NCBI GenBank assembly: GCA_020152595.1
Contig: JAIGNY010001654.1
Location: forward strand, 332,501 to 396,500
Source of the DNA: Chiridota heheva
Taxonomy: Eukaryota > Echinodermata > Holothuroidea > Apodida > Chiridotidae
Direction of reading: 5' to 3'
Length of the DNA: 64,000 bases
Part shown: piece after piece, positions 63,032 to 64,000 of the stretch
How positions within the stretch are numbered: position 1 is the stretch's first letter
How the letters are laid out: each line of letters opens with the position of its first letter
The notes under the pieces: generated by a model
Database searches by the model: none
Seen by the model: the letters and a program-made list of their open reading frames with translations, nothing else
What the model was told of the DNA's origin: nothing
Program-made: the position numbers and the translations under genes

Positions 63032-63119
63032 CTTGCTTCTTTCTCAACTGTGTTGTCACCATCTTGTGAATTTGCTCTTGGAGATGCTGGGAAGCCAGAG
63101 GCATCTGAGCTGCTTGATA
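63032..63119 (-). CDS. Ser-rich acidic protein, internal exon (88 bp)
   Basis: Very clear exon signals: acceptor TTCCTCTCTGTCTTGCAG|TATC and donor GAAGCAAG|GTAGGC. Two frames are open. With the upstream exon (phase 1) it reads VSSSSDASGFPASPRANSQD then GDNTVEKEA and leaves phase 2. With phase 0 it would read YQAAQMPLASQHLQEQIHKM. The first is preferred because it joins the next exon without a stop and matches the serine-rich style of the later exons. No family recognised. Confidence 0.58.
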
Positions 63120-63227
63120 CTGCAAGACAGAGAGGAACATTTTAAAACCTTCCACCTTTATATCATAAATATTCCCATCTTCTTTGACATTGCAAAAAAC
63201 AGTCAACACCATTAATATGAAAATCAT

Positions 63228-63575
63228 AGCCTAGTGCAGAGTTGAAAGTAAATATAAAATTTCCCACTGTTTTGAATAAAAGTGTCAAAAATCTTCCCAC
63301 AAAAAGTTGTGACAGAAATAAATGTTGTAAATACATTTTTCTATGCTCACACTTTACTACACATGTTCCTCTTTCACAATTTAATGACATTTCATCCCAA
63401 AATTACGTTATTACAGCAATGAACCTGAAACATTGTGGCCGCAAACTTAATTTTTTTTCTCTTTACAAAATAAACTGTTGGTTACATAAGAAATATAAAA
63501 AAATTCTTCCGCTAATTCCTGTTTTCCCGCAGTTATAACCGGCGGGACCGTGGCTTATTTCCAGGTCTGGCCTAT
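63228..63575 (+). repeat. dispersed repeat, copy 2
   Basis: ATATAAAATTTCCCACTGTT, AATAAAAGTGTCAAAAATCTT, TTTAATGACATTTCATCCCA and GTTATAACCGGCGGG match 49012-49360. Each copy lies about 30-110 bp upstream (minus-strand sense) of a proposed exon. Confidence 0.72.
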
Positions 63576-63924
63576 TGTTTAAAAAAAAGAAAAAAAAACT
63601 ACATTTATTCTTGTATACCTGTTTGAATTTTCCAGCTCAACAGTAGAGAAAATATGCAAATTTGTTACATCAAGAGAATAATTCCTTTCTTTTAAATGTT
63701 TATTAGTCTTGACTAAAACGTTTGAAGAGAATCTTAAACTTTAATTAAGTCTTTTAAAAAAGCAAGAAATTCATAACAGAATAGCTTTAAAAACAAGCTA
63801 CTTTGGTTTTTCAGTAGTGACTTAAAGTTTGGGTGTTTGGATATGGAAAGGCACACAACTTATATAATCATTTTAAAATTCTTTTATTTCATTTATAATT
63901 TTCTGTTTATTGAAAATAAAATAC

Positions 63925-63974
63925 CTTGAAGTAACAGTGATTCATTTTGTTTAACGTACTTTTTGATTTCCCCT
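63925..63974 (-). CDS. Ser-rich acidic protein, upstream exon
   Basis: Minus-strand micro-exon of 50 bases, acceptor ATAACTAG|AGGGG and donor CTTCAAG|GTATTT. It reads GEIKKYVKQNESLLLQ and ends at phase 1, which puts the next exon (63032-63119) into the frame that gives a serine-rich product. The acceptor is weak. The gene's 5' end would lie beyond the window. Confidence 0.35.
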
Positions 63975-64000
63975 CTAGTTATTACTTGCTAAAATATTCA

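Overview
The window looks like an AT-rich genome of a multicellular animal. Coding sequence is sparse and split into short exons with GT..AG introns, and the space between is filled with microsatellites, minisatellites, MITEs, tRNA-derived SINEs and decayed LINEs. The frequent AGGCCTA motif, the SINE style, an RNase H-bearing LINE and a death effector domain gene fit a marine deuterostome invertebrate such as an echinoderm or hemichordate. This is inference; nothing fixes the species. Most long open frames are artefacts of simple repeats (TA, GAT, CATA or the 72-bp array).

Layout: 1-10.5 kb is non-genic, with a TIR element (1178-1725), MITE fragments, repeat debris and a 630-bp TA tract. At 10.57-15.3 kb (+) lies the best gene: three phase-compatible exons encode a 320-residue protein with an N-terminal death effector domain (DED), closest in my reading to DEDD/DEDD2. 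Its introns hold a 1.5-kb repeat element, a GAT tract and a second TA tract. Candidate extra exons lie at 16.35-16.66 kb. At 17.7-18.1 kb is a hAT-like MITE. At 19.6-22.4 kb is a broken RT/RNase H LINE (+). At 25.2-26.9 kb (-) are two exons of an unrecognised coiled-coil protein. At 29.4-32.0 kb (+) are candidate exons, one resembling a caspase small subunit. At 32.4-35.4 kb is a large repeat element with a degenerate satellite inside. At 36.3-36.7 kb are two copies of a ~105-bp inverted-repeat element with a co-varying hairpin.

From 37.3 kb the window carries two copies of one duplicated segment (37.34-41.84 and 57.72-58.70 kb). The first is split by a minus-strand LINE of the same family as the 19.6-kb copy, with a 6-bp target duplication; the second is the empty site. 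Between them are 23-bp, 69-bp and 72-bp tandem arrays. The 72-bp array (about 85 copies, 6.1 kb) falls in an intron of a minus-strand gene whose exons I place at 63.9, 63.1, 60.0, 59.0-59.5 and 48.9 kb. All four junctions keep frame and encode a serine-rich acidic protein of unknown function. Another of its introns holds an array of octamer/TAATTA-bearing repeats.

How the genes work together cannot be read from the sequence. The DED gene and the weak caspase-like exon both point to apoptosis-type signalling, but I see no evidence that they are one gene.
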